Assembly (NCBI GenBank): GCA_946478305.1
Contig: CAMLBO010000001.1
Coordinates: forward strand, 1 to 64,000
Direction: 5' to 3'
Source of the DNA: an uncultured Enterobacterales bacterium
GTDB taxonomy: Bacteria; Pseudomonadota; Gammaproteobacteria; Enterobacterales; Enterobacteriaceae
DNA length: 64,000 bases
The notes beneath the pieces were generated by a model. It had not been told where the DNA came from and made no database searches. It saw only the letters and a list, made by a program, of their open reading frames with translations. The translations under genes were made by a program, and so were the position numbers. How positions within the stretch are numbered: the first letter of the stretch is position 1; every line of letters starts with the position of its first letter. Shown here piece by piece: positions 1-12,191 of this stretch.

Positions 1-37
1 CACCGAGATCTACACGTAAGGAGTCGTCGGCAGCGTC
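1..37. other. Illumina Nextera i5 index-primer sequence (assembly contaminant)
   Basis: The first 37 bases are a synthetic sequencing primer. Bases 1-15 (CACCGAGATCTACAC) are the 3' end of the P5 flow-cell oligo. Bases 16-23 (GTAAGGAG) are the S505/N505 i5 index. Bases 24-37 (TCGTCGGCAGCGTC) are the Nextera read-1 tail that ends the i5 primer. The transposon mosaic end that should follow (AGATGTGTATAAG...) is absent; murF sequence starts at once. This suggests the primer primed directly on genomic DNA. The segment is open in the murF frame, so an automatic gene call would give MurF about 12 false residues. Confidence 0.97.
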
Positions 38-711
38 ACCTGGCGAATAAAATCGTCTGGCGTTTCTCACCAGAGGCAGCGGCTGATGTCGATTTCTATG
101 CCACAGACGTAAAACTCAGCCCACTGAAAACCGAATTCACCCTGCATACTCCTCAGGGCAATGTGGGGGTCTTACTGCCACTGCCGGGACGTCACAATAT
201 TGCCAATGCGCTTGCTGCATCTGCACTTGCGCTGTCTGTGGGGGCCACGCTGGACGCTGTGTGTGAAGGGTTAAGCACGCTTCAGGCAGTGCCGGGACGT
301 TTGTTCCCTATTGCCCTCAGTGAAGGCAAAACCCTGCTCGATGACAGCTACAACGCCAACGTCGGTTCAATGACTGCAGCGGCACAAACGCTGGCTGAAA
401 TGCCAGGCTACCGAGTAATGGCCCTGGGCGACATGGCTGAGCTGGGTGCTGAAACTGAAAACTGCCATCGTCAGGTGGGGGAAGCGATTCGTGAAGCCGG
501 GATCGACAAAGTATTTACGATTGGTCATGCGAGCCGCGTCATCAGTGACGTGAGTGGCTGTGGCGAGCATCTTCAGGATAAGGCAGCCCTGACGGCCCGT
601 TTAACGAGCTTATTGTCAGAACATGCGGTCATTACCATTTTAATTAAAGGTTCACGTAGTGCCGCCATGGAGCAGGTAGTACGGGCGTTACAGGAGAATG
701 CAACATGTTAG
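38..711 (+). CDS. murF: UDP-MurNAc-tripeptide:D-Ala-D-Ala ligase, C-terminal part
   Basis: MurF makes the last cytoplasmic addition to the peptidoglycan precursor, joining D-Ala-D-Ala to UDP-MurNAc-tripeptide with ATP. Only about the last 224 residues are present; the N-terminal domain and the ATP P-loop are lost at the assembly edge. The reading frame matches E. coli MurF from the VWRFSP segment onward, through [14 protein letters not shown] in the central domain, and [13 protein letters not shown] and KGSRSAAME in the C-terminal domain. The stop codon overlaps the mraY start by 7 bases, as expected in the dcw operon. Residues encoded upstream of base 38 come from primer sequence and are not real protein. 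Confidence 0.95.
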
Positions 712-1787
712 TTTGGCTGGCTGAACATTTGGTCAAATATTATTCTGGCTTCAACGTCTTTTCCTACCTGACGTTCCGCGCCATCGTCAGCCTGCTGACC
801 GCTTTGTTCCTCTCCTTGTGGATGGGCCCGCGCATGATTGCCCGCTTGCAGAAGATGTCTTTTGGTCAGGTGGTGCGTAACGACGGTCCTGAATCGCATT
901 TCAGTAAACGCGGTACACCAACGATGGGCGGTTTGATGATTCTCACGTCAATTACCATTTCGGTATTGATGTGGGCTTATCCCTCGAACCCTTACGTCTG
1001 GTGTGTTCTGTTTGTCCTGATTGGTTATGGCATTGTCGGCTTTGTGGATGATTACCGCAAAGTGGTACGTAAAGATACCAAAGGCCTGATCGCCCGCTGG
1101 AAGTACTTCTGGCAGTCGGTGATTGCGCTGGCGGTCGCTTTTGTTATGTACGCTGTCGGCAAAGACACCCCAGCTACTGAGCTGGTGGTGCCGTTTTTCA
1201 AAGACATTATGCCGCAGCTAGGCCTGCTCTATATTCTGCTGAGCTATTTCGTGATTGTGGGTACCAGTAACGCTGTCAACCTGACCGACGGTCTGGATGG
1301 TTTGGCGATTATGCCCACTGTCTTCGTCGCCGGTGGTTTTGCGCTGGTGGCGTGGGCGACCGGTAACATGAACTTCGCCAACTACCTGCACATTCCTTAT
1401 CTGCGACATGCCGGTGAACTGGTGATTGTCTGTACCGCGATAGTTGGCGCCGGGCTCGGCTTCCTGTGGTTTAACACCTATCCTGCTCAGGTATTCATGG
1501 GTGACGTCGGCTCGCTGGCCCTGGGCGGCGCGCTGGGCACCATCGCAGTCTTGCTGCGTCAGGAGTTTTTGCTGGTGATTATGGGTGGCGTGTTCGTAGT
1601 TGAAACGCTGTCGGTCATCTTGCAGGTTGGGTCCTTTAAGTTACGTGGTCAGCGCATTTTCCGTATGGCGCCAATTCACCATCACTACGAACTTAAAGGC
1701 TGGCCGGAGCCGCGCGTCATCGTGCGCTTCTGGATCATTTCGTTGATGCTGGTGCTGATTGGCCTGGCGACGCTGAAGGTGCGGTAA
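705..1787 (+). CDS. mraY: Phospho-MurNAc-pentapeptide transferase (lipid I synthase)
   Basis: MraY transfers phospho-MurNAc-pentapeptide from UDP to undecaprenyl phosphate in the inner membrane, giving lipid I. The 360-residue product is the same length as the E. coli enzyme and is hydrophobic throughout, consistent with about ten membrane helices. Signature segments are visible: [16 protein letters not shown] with the paired aspartates, [10 protein letters not shown] with the Mg-binding aspartate, and the cytoplasmic histidine cluster [12 protein letters not shown] near the C-terminus. It overlaps murF by 7 bases and is followed by murD after 2 bases, so translational coupling is likely. Confidence 0.98.
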   Translation: MLVWLAEHLVKYYSGFNVFSYLTFRAIVSLLTALFLSLWMGPRMIARLQKMSFGQVVRNDGPESHFSKRGTPTMGGLMILTSITISVLMWAYPSNPYVWCVLFVLIGYGIVGFVDDYRKVVRKDTKGLIARWKYFWQSVIALAVAFVMYAVGKDTPATELVVPFFKDIMPQLGLLYILLSYFVIVGTSNAVNLTDGLDGLAIMPTVFVAGGFALVAWATGNMNFANYLHIPYLRHAGELVIVCTAIVGAGLGFLWFNTYPAQVFMGDVGSLALGGALGTIAVLLRQEFLLVIMGGVFVVETLSVILQVGSFKLRGQRIFRMAPIHHHYELKGWPEPRVIVRFWIISLMLVLIGLATLKVR

Positions 1788-1789
1788 TT

Positions 1790-3106
1790 ATGGCTGACTA
1801 TCAGGGTAAAAAAGTGGTCATTATCGGGTTGGGCCTGACCGGGCTCTCCTGTGTTGATTTCTTTATGGCACGTGGCGTAACGCCACGCGTTATCGATACC
1901 CGCATCAGCCCGCCAGGACTGGACAAACTGGCCGATAGCGTTGAACGACACCTTGGTTCGCTGAATGAAGGATGGCTGTCAGAGGCTGATTTGATTGTGG
2001 TCAGTCCAGGCATGGCGCTGGCGACACCGGCTCTGAACGCCGCGGCGGAATCCGGCGTGGAAATTGTCGGTGATATCGAACTGTTTTGCCGTGAAGTCCA
2101 GACCCCTATCGTGGCGATCACCGGCTCAAACGGTAAAAGCACCGTCACCATGTTGGTCGGTGAGATGGCAAAGGCTGCTGGCTGGAAAGTGGGAGTCGGC
2201 GGCAATATCGGGTTACCGGCCCTGAGTATGCTTGATCAGGATTACCAGCTGTACGTACTGGAACTGTCCAGTTTCCAGCTGGAAACGACACACAGCCTGC
2301 ACGCGGCTGCGGCCACCATTTTGAACGTGACTGAAGATCATATGGATCGCTATCCGTTCGGGTTGCAGCAATATCGGGCTGCCAAACTGAAAGTCTATGA
2401 GAATGCCAAACTGTGCGTAGTTAATGCTGACGACGCACTGACTATGCCTGTACGCGGTGCTGATGAGCGTTGCGTAAGCTTCGGCGCCGACGTGGGTGAT
2501 TATCACCTCACCCGCCAGCAAAACGATATTTGGCTGCGCGTACGTGGCGAGAAGGTGCTGAATACCAAAGAGATGCCACTGACTGGCCGACATAATTATA
2601 CCAATGCGCTGGCCGCACTGGCATTGGCGGATGCTGTGGGCATCCCTCAGTCCTCTAGTTTGCAAGCACTCACACATTTTACCGGGCTGGCACACCGCTA
2701 CCAGACCGCATGGCAACATAATGGTGTGCGTTGGATTAACGATTCCAAAGCCACCAACGTCGGTAGCACAGAAGCCGCGCTCAACGGAATTCAGGTTGAG
2801 GGAACGTTGCATCTGCTGTTGGGTGGAGACGGGAAATCTGCTGATTTCTCTCCCCTGGCGCGTTACCTGCAAGGTGACAACATCCGGATTTACTGTTTTG
2901 GCCGTGACGGCGCTGAGCTCGCAGAACTGCGGCCTGAAGTTTCATCCACCTTTGAAACGATGGAACAGGTTATGCGAGATATCAGTGGACGTGTCACTGC
3001 CGGAGATCTGGTTCTGCTCTCTCCGGCATGTGCGAGTCTCGATCAGTTCCGTAGTTTTGAGCAGCGCGGTGATGTTTTCACAGCGCTGGCTAAGGAGCTT
3101 GGCTGA
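1790..3106 (+). CDS. murD: UDP-MurNAc-L-alanine:D-glutamate ligase
   Basis: MurD adds D-glutamate to UDP-MurNAc-L-Ala in the cytoplasm, using ATP. The 438-residue protein has the Mur ligase three-domain plan: an N-terminal UDP-binding Rossmann fold ([17 protein letters not shown]), a central ATPase domain with the P-loop [12 protein letters not shown] near residue 110 and [11 protein letters not shown], and a C-terminal domain with [12 protein letters not shown]. Length matches E. coli. Its stop codon shares one base with the ftsW start (TGATG), typical of coupled dcw genes. Confidence 0.98.
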   Translation: MADYQGKKVVIIGLGLTGLSCVDFFMARGVTPRVIDTRISPPGLDKLADSVERHLGSLNEGWLSEADLIVVSPGMALATPALNAAAESGVEIVGDIELFCREVQTPIVAITGSNGKSTVTMLVGEMAKAAGWKVGVGGNIGLPALSMLDQDYQLYVLELSSFQLETTHSLHAAAATILNVTEDHMDRYPFGLQQYRAAKLKVYENAKLCVVNADDALTMPVRGADERCVSFGADVGDYHLTRQQNDIWLRVRGEKVLNTKEMPLTGRHNYTNALAALALADAVGIPQSSSLQALTHFTGLAHRYQTAWQHNGVRWINDSKATNVGSTEAALNGIQVEGTLHLLLGGDGKSADFSPLARYLQGDNIRIYCFGRDGAELAELRPEVSSTFETMEQVMRDISGRVTAGDLVLLSPACASLDQFRSFEQRGDVFTALAKELG

Positions 3107-4308
3107 TGCGCATTCCAGGGCTGGGCTTAGCCAGTAAATTCAACGACTGGGTGATGGGGGTTAAAGATAACGACTCCGTCACGCTGGTGCTCTACGACCG
3201 GACTTTACTCTGGCTGACTTTCGGTCTGGCCATCATCGGTTTTGTCATGGTGACCTCGGCCTCAATGCCTATTGGTCAGCGTCTGGCAGACGATCCTTTC
3301 CTGTTTGCCAAACGTGATGCCATCTACCTCGGGCTGGCTTTTGGTTTGTCGCTGGTGACGCTGCGCGTACCGATGAGCGTCTGGCAGCGTTACAGCAACG
3401 TACTTTTGCTGGTGTCAATCGTGATGCTGCTGGTGGTGTTGGTTGTCGGTAGCTCAGTTAACGGGGCATCCCGCTGGATCTCCTTCGGCCCTTTGCGTAT
3501 TCAGCCCGCCGAATTTTCCAAGCTCTCCCTGTTTTGTTATCTGGCGAGCTATCTGGTGCGTAAGGTCGAGGAGGTTCGCAGCAACTTTTGGGGTTTCTGC
3601 AAACCGATGGGCGTAATGGTCGTATTGGCGGTGCTGCTGTTGGCCCAGCCTGACCTCGGTACAGTAGTTGTGTTGTTCATTACCACGCTGGCTATGCTGT
3701 TTTTGGCCGGTGCGAAAATGTGGCAGTTCCTGGCAATTATCGGGTCTGGCGTATTTGCTGTAGTGCTGCTGGTCCTTGCCGAACCTTACCGTATGCGCCG
3801 TGTGACTTCCTTCTGGAATCCATGGGCCGATCCCTTCGGCAGTGGCTATCAGTTAACCCAGTCACTGATGGCATTTGGCCGCGGTGAGTTCTGGGGGCAG
3901 GGCCTCGGAAACTCGGTCCAGAAGCTGGAATATTTACCCGAAGCTCATACCGACTTTATCTTCTCCATTTTAGGGGAAGAGTTGGGGTATTTCGGTGTGG
4001 TTTTAGCGTTGTTAATGGTATTCTTCGTCGCTTTTCGTGCCATGTCCATCGGCCGACGTGCGCTGGAGATTGATCAGCGTTTTTCCGGCTTTTTAGCCTG
4101 CTCGATCGGCGTGTGGTTTAGCTTCCAGGCTTTGGTCAATGTCGGCGCTGCCGCCGGTATGTTACCGACCAAAGGTCTTACGCTGCCGCTGATCAGCTAC
4201 GGTGGTTCGAGTCTAATTATTATGTCGACAGCAATCGTTCTTTTGCTGCGAGTTGATTTCGAAACGCGTCTGGCTAAAGCCCAGGCGTTTGTAAGGAGTG
4301 CCCGATGA
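3106..4308 (+). CDS. ftsW: Septal peptidoglycan polymerase FtsW (SEDS family)
   Basis: FtsW is the SEDS-family glycosyltransferase that polymerises lipid II at the septum together with the transpeptidase FtsI. The 400-residue protein has a cytoplasmic N-terminus and roughly ten hydrophobic segments. Conserved SEDS segments include [31 protein letters not shown] and the late [12 protein letters not shown]. It overlaps murD by one base and murG by four (ATGA). FtsI itself would lie upstream of murF, outside the window. Confidence 0.97.
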   Translation: MRIPGLGLASKFNDWVMGVKDNDSVTLVLYDRTLLWLTFGLAIIGFVMVTSASMPIGQRLADDPFLFAKRDAIYLGLAFGLSLVTLRVPMSVWQRYSNVLLLVSIVMLLVVLVVGSSVNGASRWISFGPLRIQPAEFSKLSLFCYLASYLVRKVEEVRSNFWGFCKPMGVMVVLAVLLLAQPDLGTVVVLFITTLAMLFLAGAKMWQFLAIIGSGVFAVVLLVLAEPYRMRRVTSFWNPWADPFGSGYQLTQSLMAFGRGEFWGQGLGNSVQKLEYLPEAHTDFIFSILGEELGYFGVVLALLMVFFVAFRAMSIGRRALEIDQRFSGFLACSIGVWFSFQALVNVGAAAGMLPTKGLTLPLISYGGSSLIIMSTAIVLLLRVDFETRLAKAQAFVRSAR

Positions 4309-5372
4309 GTGGCAAGACCAAGCGTTTAATGGTGATGGCAGGCGGCACCGGCGGGCATGTGTTCCCCGGACTGGCTGTTGCACATCATCTGATGGCGCAA
4401 GGCTGGGAAGTGCGCTGGTTAGGCACTGCCGACCGGATGGAAGCAGATCTGGTTCCTAAAAACGGTATCGAGATTGATTTTATTCAGATCTCCGGTTTGC
4501 GTGGGAAAGGTCTGAAAGCACAACTCACCGCACCGCTTCGCATTTATCATGCGTGGCGTCAGGCGAAAAGTATCCTGCGTCGTTTCCAGCCGGATGTGGT
4601 GCTGGGGATGGGCGGTTATGTTTCCGGGCCCGGTGGGCTGGCGGCCTGGTCATGTGGCATTCCGGTGGTGTTGCACGAACAAAATGGCATTGCAGGGCTG
4701 ACCAACCGCTGGTTGTCACGCATTGCTAAAACGGTCTTGCAGGCATTCCCTGGCGCGTTCCCTAATGCGCAGGTAGTGGGAAACCCGGTTCGTACCGATG
4801 TTTTAGCGTTACCGCTGCCCGACGTACGTTTTGCTGACCGTCAGGGGCCTATTCGTGTACTGGTGATTGGCGGCAGCCAAGGCGCGCGCGTACTGAATCA
4901 GAGTATGCCGGAGCTGGCTGCACTGATGGGTGACAAAATTACCCTGTGGCATCAGGTCGGCAAAGGTGCGCTGGAATCAGTGAATCAGGCGTACGTCAGT
5001 GTCGGTCAGACGCAGCATAAAGTGACCGAATTTATCGACGACATGGCTGAAGCCTACGCCTGGGCTGACGTGGTGGTTTGCCGCTCGGGGGCATTGACGG
5101 TCAGTGAGATCGCCGCCGCCGGGCTGCCCGCGATTTTCGTGCCTTTCCAGCATAAAGACCGCCAGCAGTACTGGAACGCATTGCCGCTGGAAAAAGCCGG
5201 TGCAGCCAAGATTATAGAGCAGGTGAATTTCAGTGCCGCCGTCGTGGCTGATGTGATGGCCGGCTGGGACCGAACGCATCTGTTGGACATGGCTCGTGCC
5301 GCGCGTGCGGTAGCCATTCCCGACGCCACTGAGCGTGTGGCTGCAGAAGTTGTCAAAGCCAGTAAAAAATGA
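4305..5372 (+). CDS. murG: Lipid II synthase (GlcNAc transferase)
   Basis: MurG transfers GlcNAc from UDP-GlcNAc to lipid I on the cytoplasmic face of the inner membrane. The 355-residue protein begins with the glycine-rich lipid/phosphate loop [10 protein letters not shown]. It contains the second G-loop [10 protein letters not shown], the [10 protein letters not shown] loop between domains, and the UDP-GlcNAc site region [14 protein letters not shown]...[13 protein letters not shown]. This is the GT28 two-Rossmann-fold plan at the usual length. It starts inside the last codons of ftsW. Confidence 0.98.
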   Translation: MSGKTKRLMVMAGGTGGHVFPGLAVAHHLMAQGWEVRWLGTADRMEADLVPKNGIEIDFIQISGLRGKGLKAQLTAPLRIYHAWRQAKSILRRFQPDVVLGMGGYVSGPGGLAAWSCGIPVVLHEQNGIAGLTNRWLSRIAKTVLQAFPGAFPNAQVVGNPVRTDVLALPLPDVRFADRQGPIRVLVIGGSQGARVLNQSMPELAALMGDKITLWHQVGKGALESVNQAYVSVGQTQHKVTEFIDDMAEAYAWADVVVCRSGALTVSEIAAAGLPAIFVPFQHKDRQQYWNALPLEKAGAAKIIEQVNFSAAVVADVMAGWDRTHLLDMARAARAVAIPDATERVAAEVVKASKK

Positions 5373-5450
5373 ATATGAACGGGCCGCAATGATCGCGGTC
5401 CGAGCCGTATGTAACGGATCAATCAGTAACTGAAAATAGTGAAGAAAAAC

Positions 5451-6926
5451 GTGAATACACAACAATTGGCGAAACTACGTACCTTCGTGCCCGAGATGCA
5501 TCGCGTCCGGCACATTCACTTTGTTGGCATCGGTGGTGCTGGCATGGGTGGTATCGCCGAAGTGTTGGCAAATGAAGGCTATCAGATTAGCGGTTCTGAC
5601 CTGGCGCCTAACGCGGTAACGCAGCAACTGACGGCTCTGGGGGCGCAGATTTATTTCAATCACCGCCCGGAGAATGTGCTGGATGCCAGCGTCGTTGTGG
5701 TATCAACGGCAATTTCCGCTGATAACCCAGAGATCGTAGCCGCCCGCGAAGCGCGCATCCCGGTTATTCGTCGCGCAGAAATGTTGGCTGAATTGATGCG
5801 CTTTCGTCACGGCATCGCCGTGGCAGGTACGCACGGTAAAACCACGACCACTGCAATGGTTACCAGTATTTATGCTGAAGCCGGTTTGGATCCGACGTTT
5901 GTGAACGGTGGACTGGTGAAAGCTGCAGGGACGCATGCGCGTCTGGGCTCGAGCCGCTTCCTGATTGCTGAAGCCGATGAAAGTGATGCCTCCTTCCTGC
6001 ATTTGCAACCGATGGTGGCGATTGTGACCAACATCGAAGCGGATCACATGGACACCTATCAGGGTGACTTCGAGATCCTGAAGCAGACGTTCATCAACTT
6101 CCTGCACAATTTGCCATTTTATGGCCGTGCGGTGATGTGTATTGATGATCCGGTCATTCGTGAGTTGCTGCCACGCGTAGGTCGCCACATCACCACCTAT
6201 GGCTTCAGTGATGATGCTGACGTGTTTATCGAAAGTTACCATCAGGACGGTGCGCAGGGGCACTTCACCATTCGCCGTCAGGACAAACCGCTGATAAGCG
6301 TCACGCTGAATGCACCAGGCCGTCATAACGCCTTGAATGCTGCCGCCGCGGTCGCGGTTGCGACGGATGCGGGTATTGAAGACGATGCAATATTACGTGC
6401 TCTGGCCGGTTTCCAGGGCACTGGGCGACGGTTTGATTTCCTCGGTGAATACTCGCTCGAGAACGTCAACGAGAAAGCGGGCAGCGCCATGTTGGTCGAT
6501 GACTACGGTCATCATCCCACTGAAGTTGATGCCACCATTAAAGCGGCACGCGCAGGCTGGCCAGATAAACGACTGGTGATGATTTTCCAGCCACACCGTT
6601 ACACACGTACCCGCGATTTATATGACGATTTCGCTAACGTGCTTTCACAAGTAGACGTGCTGATTATGCTCGATGTTTACCCGGCGGGTGAAGCGCCTAT
6701 CCCAGGTGCTGACAGCCGTTCACTGTGCCGCACTATTCGTGCCCGCGGTAAGTTGGACCCGATTTTGGTTTCAGACATAGATGCCGTGCCGGAAAGTCTG
6801 GCGCAGATCCTTGAGGGTGGTGATCTGATTATGGTTCAGGGCGCCGGTAATATCGGTAAAGTGGCCCGCAAATTAGCTGATCAGAAATTACAGCCAGTGA
6901 AAAAAGGTGAAGAACATCATGTCTGA
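5451..6926 (+). CDS. murC: UDP-MurNAc:L-alanine ligase
   Basis: MurC adds L-alanine to UDP-MurNAc, the first amino-acid addition of the precursor pathway. The P-loop is [11 protein letters not shown]; the N-terminal dinucleotide-like motif is [13 protein letters not shown]; the C-terminal domain has [11 protein letters not shown] and [11 protein letters not shown] chose the GTG at 5451 because it gives NTQQLAKLR as the N-terminus and 491 residues, exactly like E. coli. An in-frame GTG at 5439 would add four residues. The 78-base gap after murG holds an imperfect hairpin (GGGCCGC with GCGGTCC, about 5380-5400). The gene overlaps ddlB by 8 bases. Confidence 0.97.
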   Translation: MNTQQLAKLRTFVPEMHRVRHIHFVGIGGAGMGGIAEVLANEGYQISGSDLAPNAVTQQLTALGAQIYFNHRPENVLDASVVVVSTAISADNPEIVAAREARIPVIRRAEMLAELMRFRHGIAVAGTHGKTTTTAMVTSIYAEAGLDPTFVNGGLVKAAGTHARLGSSRFLIAEADESDASFLHLQPMVAIVTNIEADHMDTYQGDFEILKQTFINFLHNLPFYGRAVMCIDDPVIRELLPRVGRHITTYGFSDDADVFIESYHQDGAQGHFTIRRQDKPLISVTLNAPGRHNALNAAAAVAVATDAGIEDDAILRALAGFQGTGRRFDFLGEYSLENVNEKAGSAMLVDDYGHHPTEVDATIKAARAGWPDKRLVMIFQPHRYTRTRDLYDDFANVLSQVDVLIMLDVYPAGEAPIPGADSRSLCRTIRARGKLDPILVSDIDAVPESLAQILEGGDLIMVQGAGNIGKVARKLADQKLQPVKKGEEHHV

Positions 6927-7839
6927 GAAAGTCGCAGTATTGTTTGGCGGTACGTCCGCAGAGCGCGATGTCTCATTGAATTCGGGGGCTGCCGTGCTGG
7001 CGGGCCTGAGAGAATCGGGCATTGATGCTCATGCAGTCGATACCAAAACTTTCGCGGTTACCCGCCTGAAAGACCAGGGTTTTGAAAAGGTCTTTATTGC
7101 GTTGCATGGCCGCGGTGGCGAAGACGGCACCTTGCAGGGCACACTGGAACATCTTGGCCTGCCTTATACCGGCAGCGGTGTCATGGCCTCGGCGCTGGCG
7201 ATGGATAAATTCCGCACCAAATTGGTGTGGCAGGCGTTGGGATTACCGATTGCGCCTTTCGTCTTAGTGAATAACAAACAGTTCGGCGAAGTAGGGCAGG
7301 GCGCTTTGGCGCAGAAGATTTCTTCACTGGGCCTGCCGCTGATTGTTAAGCCAAGCCGTGAAGGGTCCAGCGTCGGTATGAGCAAAGTGACCACGGCGGA
7401 AGAGTTGATCCCTGCACTGCAGGAAGGCTTCCTGCATGACGATAACGTTCTGATTGAGCAATGGCTGAGTGGTCCGGAGTACGCCGTGGCCGTTTTGGGC
7501 GATCAGGTATTGCCTTCAATCCGTATTCAGCCAGCCGGGACCTTTTATGACTATCAGGCCAAATACCTGTCTGATGAAACACAGTATTTTTGCCCGAGCG
7601 GTTTAAGTGCCGCTCAGGAACAAGCGCTTTCAGAACTGGTGCTTCAGGCATATCGCGCACTCGACTGTAACGGTTGGGGCCGAATTGATGTGATGCAAGA
7701 CAGCAACGGTGGCTTCAATCTGCTCGAGGCGAATACTTCGCCGGGCATGACTAGCCATAGTCTGGTGCCAATGGCGGCAAAACAGTTTGGGTTGAGTTTC
7801 CCGCAACTGGTCGCCCGTATTCTGGAGCTGGCCGACTGA
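6919..7839 (+). CDS. ddlB: D-alanine:D-alanine ligase B
   Basis: DdlB makes D-Ala-D-Ala, the dipeptide MurF uses. It is an ATP-grasp enzyme of 306 residues, as in E. coli. Visible motifs are [12 protein letters not shown] at the N-terminus, [13 protein letters not shown], the ATP-lid region [15 protein letters not shown], and the C-terminal Mg site RIDVM...[11 protein letters not shown]. The ATG at 6919 was preferred over an in-frame GTG at 6907 because it gives the family N-terminus ([11 protein letters not shown]) and keeps the usual 8-base overlap with murC. Confidence 0.97.
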   Translation: MSEKVAVLFGGTSAERDVSLNSGAAVLAGLRESGIDAHAVDTKTFAVTRLKDQGFEKVFIALHGRGGEDGTLQGTLEHLGLPYTGSGVMASALAMDKFRTKLVWQALGLPIAPFVLVNNKQFGEVGQGALAQKISSLGLPLIVKPSREGSSVGMSKVTTAEELIPALQEGFLHDDNVLIEQWLSGPEYAVAVLGDQVLPSIRIQPAGTFYDYQAKYLSDETQYFCPSGLSAAQEQALSELVLQAYRALDCNGWGRIDVMQDSNGGFNLLEANTSPGMTSHSLVPMAAKQFGLSFPQLVARILELAD

Positions 7840-7840
7840 T

Positions 7841-8677
7841 ATGTCTCAAGCGGCCCTGAATGCACGAGAGCGCGAGACGACGGAGAAAAACGGTCGTCGC
7901 AGTAACGGCAGCCAGCTGGCAGGCGTCATTTTCCTGTTGATGGTGCTGGGAACCATTTTATGGAGTGTTTGGGCAGTTATTGGCTGGATGCAGGATGCGA
8001 ATAGATTGCCTCTGTCCCAACTGGTGGTGACCGGTGAGCGTCACTACACCACCAACGATGATATTCGTCAGGCTATTCTGGCTTTAGGTTCGCCGGGTAC
8101 GTTCATGACGCAGGATGTAAACGTCATTCAGCAGCAGATTGAGCGTTTACCCTGGATAAAACAGGTCAGCGTACGTAAGCAATGGCCGAACGAGTTGAAG
8201 ATCCACTTGGTGGAGTATGTGCCGGTCGCACATTGGAATGATTTGCATATGGTCGATGCTGACGGCAAGTCATTCAGCATACCTGTCGAGCGAGTAGTCA
8301 AACAGAAGATGCCGTTGCTTTATGGTCCGGAAGGCAGCGAACAGGATGTTTTGCAAGGCTATCAATCGATGAGCCAGACGCTATCTGCAGGCAAGTTCAC
8401 ATTGAAAGCTGTGGCAATGAGTGCACGTCACTCTTGGCAGGTAACTCTGGATAGCGATATCCGACTGGAACTCGGGCGAGACGATCGAATGGGGCGTTTA
8501 CAGCGTTTTATCGAGCTTTACCCGAAACTCCAGCAACAAGCCGAAGCCGATAAAAAACGCATCAGTTATGTCGATTTACGTTACGACACCGGTGCGTCAG
8601 TAGGCTGGGCGCCAGAGTTTATCGATCAGCAAAACAGTAATCAGCAACAGAATCAGGCACAGGCTAAACAACAATGA
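7841..8677 (+). CDS. ftsQ: Divisome protein FtsQ
   Basis: FtsQ links the early cytoplasmic divisome to the later periplasmic proteins through FtsB and FtsL. The 278-residue bitopic protein has a short cytoplasmic tail rich in charged residues, one membrane helix at about residues 25-50, and a POTRA domain beginning at [14 protein letters not shown]. The beta domain follows. The last 15 or so residues are rich in Gln and Asn and look disordered. It starts one base after ddlB ends and overlaps ftsA by four bases (ATGA). Confidence 0.96.
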   Translation: MSQAALNARERETTEKNGRRSNGSQLAGVIFLLMVLGTILWSVWAVIGWMQDANRLPLSQLVVTGERHYTTNDDIRQAILALGSPGTFMTQDVNVIQQQIERLPWIKQVSVRKQWPNELKIHLVEYVPVAHWNDLHMVDADGKSFSIPVERVVKQKMPLLYGPEGSEQDVLQGYQSMSQTLSAGKFTLKAVAMSARHSWQVTLDSDIRLELGRDDRMGRLQRFIELYPKLQQQAEADKKRISYVDLRYDTGASVGWAPEFIDQQNSNQQQNQAQAKQQ

Positions 8678-9930
8678 TCAAGTCGACGGACAGAAAACTG
8701 GTAGTTGGGCTGGAGATCGGTACGGCGAAGGTTGCCGCATTGGTAGGGGAAGTTCTGCCCGATGGCATGGTCAATATTATTGGCGTGGGAAGTTGCCCAT
8801 CACGCGGCATGGATAAAGGCGGCGTGAATGACCTTGAATCAGTGGTGAAATGCGTACAGCGCGCCATTGATCAGGCAGAATTAATGGCGGATTGCCAAAT
8901 TTCCTCTGTTTACCTTGCTTTGTCTGGTAAACATATCAGTTGTCAGAATGAAATAGGGATGGTTCCTATTTCAGAAGAGGAAGTAACACAGGAAGATGTA
9001 GAGAATGTGGTGCATACCGCTAAATCGGTCCGCGTTCGTGATGAACACCGTGTGTTGCACGTTATTCCTCAGGAATATGCTATCGATTATCAGGAAGGGA
9101 TTAAAAACCCGGTCGGGCTTTCAGGCGTACGCATGCAGGCTAAGGTGCATTTAATCACCTGCCATAACGATATGGCGAAGAACATTGTTAAAGCCGTTGA
9201 ACGCTGTGGATTGAAAGTTGACCAACTTATTTTTGCTGGCTTGGCAGCGAGTTACGCAGTTTTAACTGAAGATGAGCGTGAATTAGGCGTATGTGTCGTC
9301 GATATTGGCGGCGGCACCATGGATATCGCTGTTTATACCGGCGGAGCGCTGCGCCATACTAAAGTTATTCCTTATGCGGGTAACGTTGTGACCAGTGATA
9401 TCGCTTACGCTTTCGGTACACCACCGACTGACGCCGAAGCGATTAAAGTACGACACGGTTGTGCGTTAGGTGCAATGGTGGGTAAAGACGAAAACGTCGA
9501 AGTACCTAGCGTCGGCGGACGTCCGCCACGCAGTCTGCAACGACAGACTCTGGCTGAAGTTATTGAGCCGCGTTACACCGAACTGCTGAATTTAGTTAAT
9601 GATGAGATTTTGCAATTGCAGGAGCAGTTACGTCAGCAAGGCGTAAAACATCATCTGGCCGCTGGGATCGTATTGACGGGCGGTGCAGCACAAATTGATG
9701 GTCTGGCAGCCTGTGCGCAGCGGGTATTCCATACCCAGGTGCGTATCGGACAACCGCTGAACATCACCGGGCTGACAGATTATGCGCAGGAACCTTACTA
9801 CTCAACTGCTGTAGGGCTGCTGCACTATGGAAAAGAGTCTCACCTTAGCGGTGAGGCAGAAGTGGAAAAACGCGCCTCAGTGGGCAACTGGTTCAAACGA
9901 ATCAGCAGCTGGTTGAGAAAAGAGTTTTAA
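8674..9930 (+). CDS. ftsA: Divisome actin-like protein FtsA
   Basis: FtsA is the actin-family ATPase that tethers FtsZ filaments to the membrane and recruits later divisome proteins. The 418-residue protein shows the actin phosphate-1 segment [12 protein letters not shown], phosphate-2 [15 protein letters not shown] and the adenosine motif [12 protein letters not shown]. The last residues, [14 protein letters not shown], form the conserved C-terminal amphipathic membrane-targeting helix. It overlaps ftsQ and is separated from ftsZ by 71 bases, where E. coli also has a non-coding gap. Confidence 0.98.
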   Translation: MIKSTDRKLVVGLEIGTAKVAALVGEVLPDGMVNIIGVGSCPSRGMDKGGVNDLESVVKCVQRAIDQAELMADCQISSVYLALSGKHISCQNEIGMVPISEEEVTQEDVENVVHTAKSVRVRDEHRVLHVIPQEYAIDYQEGIKNPVGLSGVRMQAKVHLITCHNDMAKNIVKAVERCGLKVDQLIFAGLAASYAVLTEDERELGVCVVDIGGGTMDIAVYTGGALRHTKVIPYAGNVVTSDIAYAFGTPPTDAEAIKVRHGCALGAMVGKDENVEVPSVGGRPPRSLQRQTLAEVIEPRYTELLNLVNDEILQLQEQLRQQGVKHHLAAGIVLTGGAAQIDGLAACAQRVFHTQVRIGQPLNITGLTDYAQEPYYSTAVGLLHYGKESHLSGEAEVEKRASVGNWFKRISSWLRKEF

Positions 9931-10001
9931 TGTTTTAACAACGGGATCATGCTGTTACTTATTATGATTCCGAAGCGACAGGCACAAAACGGAGAGAAAC
10001 T

Positions 10002-11156
10002 ATGTTTGAACCTATGGAACTGACCAACGACGCGGTGATTAAAGTCATCGGCGTCGGCGGTGGCGGTGGCAACGCCGTTGAGCACATGGTGCGCGAGCGC
10101 ATCGAAGGTGTTGAATTCTTCGCCGTTAATACCGACGCTCAGGCGTTACGTAAAACGGCTGTAGGCCAGACTATCCAGATTGGTAGCGGTATTACCAAAG
10201 GTCTGGGTGCTGGTGCGAACCCGGAAGTGGGTCGCAATTCTGCTGAAGAAGACCGTGAAGCCCTGCGTGCTGCTCTTGAAGGCGCAGATATGGTCTTTAT
10301 TGCAGCGGGCATGGGTGGCGGTACCGGTACCGGTGCAGCGCCAGTGGTTGCTGAAGTCGCTAAAGATTTGGGTATCCTGACCGTTGCTGTCGTGACTAAG
10401 CCTTTCAATTTTGAAGGCAAAAAACGTATGGCATTTGCGGAGCAGGGTATCGCTGAATTGTCCAAACACGTCGACTCCTTGATCACTATTCCCAATGACA
10501 AGTTGTTGAAAGTGTTGGGCCGTGGCATCTCTCTGCTGGACGCCTTCGGTGCGGCCAACGACGTTCTCAAAGGCGCCGTGCAGGGTATTGCAGAACTGAT
10601 CACCCGTCCTGGCCTGATGAACGTCGACTTTGCTGACGTGCGTACCGTCATGTCTGAAATGGGTTATGCCATGATGGGCTCTGGTGTGGCATGTGGTGAA
10701 GACCGTGCGGAAGAAGCTGCCGAAATGGCAATTTCCAGCCCACTGTTGGAAGATATCGATTTGTCAGGCGCCCGTGGCGTTCTGGTCAACATCACCGCCG
10801 GTTTCGACTTGCGTTTGGACGAGTTTGAGACGGTGGGTAACACCATTCGTGCTTTTGCTTCAGACAACGCCACCGTGGTTATCGGTACCTCGCTTGACCC
10901 GGAAATGAATGACGAACTGCGTGTCACCGTGGTGGCAACAGGCATTGGCATGGATAAACGTCCAGAGATCACGCTGGTCACTAACAAGCCAGCCAGCCAA
11001 CCAGTGATGGATCATCGTTATCAGCAGCATGGGCTGTCACCTCTGCCGCAGGAAACCAAACCCGCAGCGAAGGTGGTTAATGATCCGAACACGCAATCAA
11101 GCAAAGAGCCCGACTATTTGGACATTCCAGCCTTCCTGCGTAAACAGGCAGACTAG
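10002..11156 (+). CDS. ftsZ: Cell division GTPase FtsZ
   Basis: FtsZ is the tubulin-like GTPase that forms the Z ring. The 384-residue protein has the G-box [14 protein letters not shown], the T7 synergy loop with [11 protein letters not shown], a variable linker after about residue 316, and the C-terminal conserved peptide [14 protein letters not shown] that binds FtsA, ZipA, MinC and ZapD. A strong ribosome-binding site (GGAGAGA) precedes the ATG. zapD lies in this same window on the reverse strand. Confidence 0.99.
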   Translation: MFEPMELTNDAVIKVIGVGGGGGNAVEHMVRERIEGVEFFAVNTDAQALRKTAVGQTIQIGSGITKGLGAGANPEVGRNSAEEDREALRAALEGADMVFIAAGMGGGTGTGAAPVVAEVAKDLGILTVAVVTKPFNFEGKKRMAFAEQGIAELSKHVDSLITIPNDKLLKVLGRGISLLDAFGAANDVLKGAVQGIAELITRPGLMNVDFADVRTVMSEMGYAMMGSGVACGEDRAEEAAEMAISSPLLEDIDLSGARGVLVNITAGFDLRLDEFETVGNTIRAFASDNATVVIGTSLDPEMNDELRVTVVATGIGMDKRPEITLVTNKPASQPVMDHRYQQHGLSPLPQETKPAAKVVNDPNTQSSKEPDYLDIPAFLRKQAD

Positions 11157-11162
11157 TCCGAA

Positions 11163-11192
11163 TTGTGGGATCTCCGCTCTTTGTGCTAAACT
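11163..11192 (+). promoter_or_regulatory. Possible sigma-70 promoter for lpxC
   Basis: TTGTGG (11163-11168) and TAAACT (11187-11192) are separated by 18 bases in the ftsZ-lpxC gap. An imperfect hairpin with 7-base arms CCGACCT/AGGTCGG follows at 11199-11227, before the lpxC start at 11262. Assignment is by pattern only. Confidence 0.35.
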
Positions 11193-11243
11193 GTCCCGCC
11201 GACCTTCATGTACTATTGCGAGGTCGGTAGGATAGATGGATAA

Positions 11244-12179
<936 letters not shown>

Positions 12180-12191
12180 TCGGTACTGATA

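Noticed and set aside
1-37. N-terminal extension of murF
   Set aside because: The open frame is accidental: the bases are synthetic primer sequence.
2213-2872. Reverse-strand ORF of 219 codons
   Set aside because: Fully inside murD on the opposite strand, with no recognisable domain.
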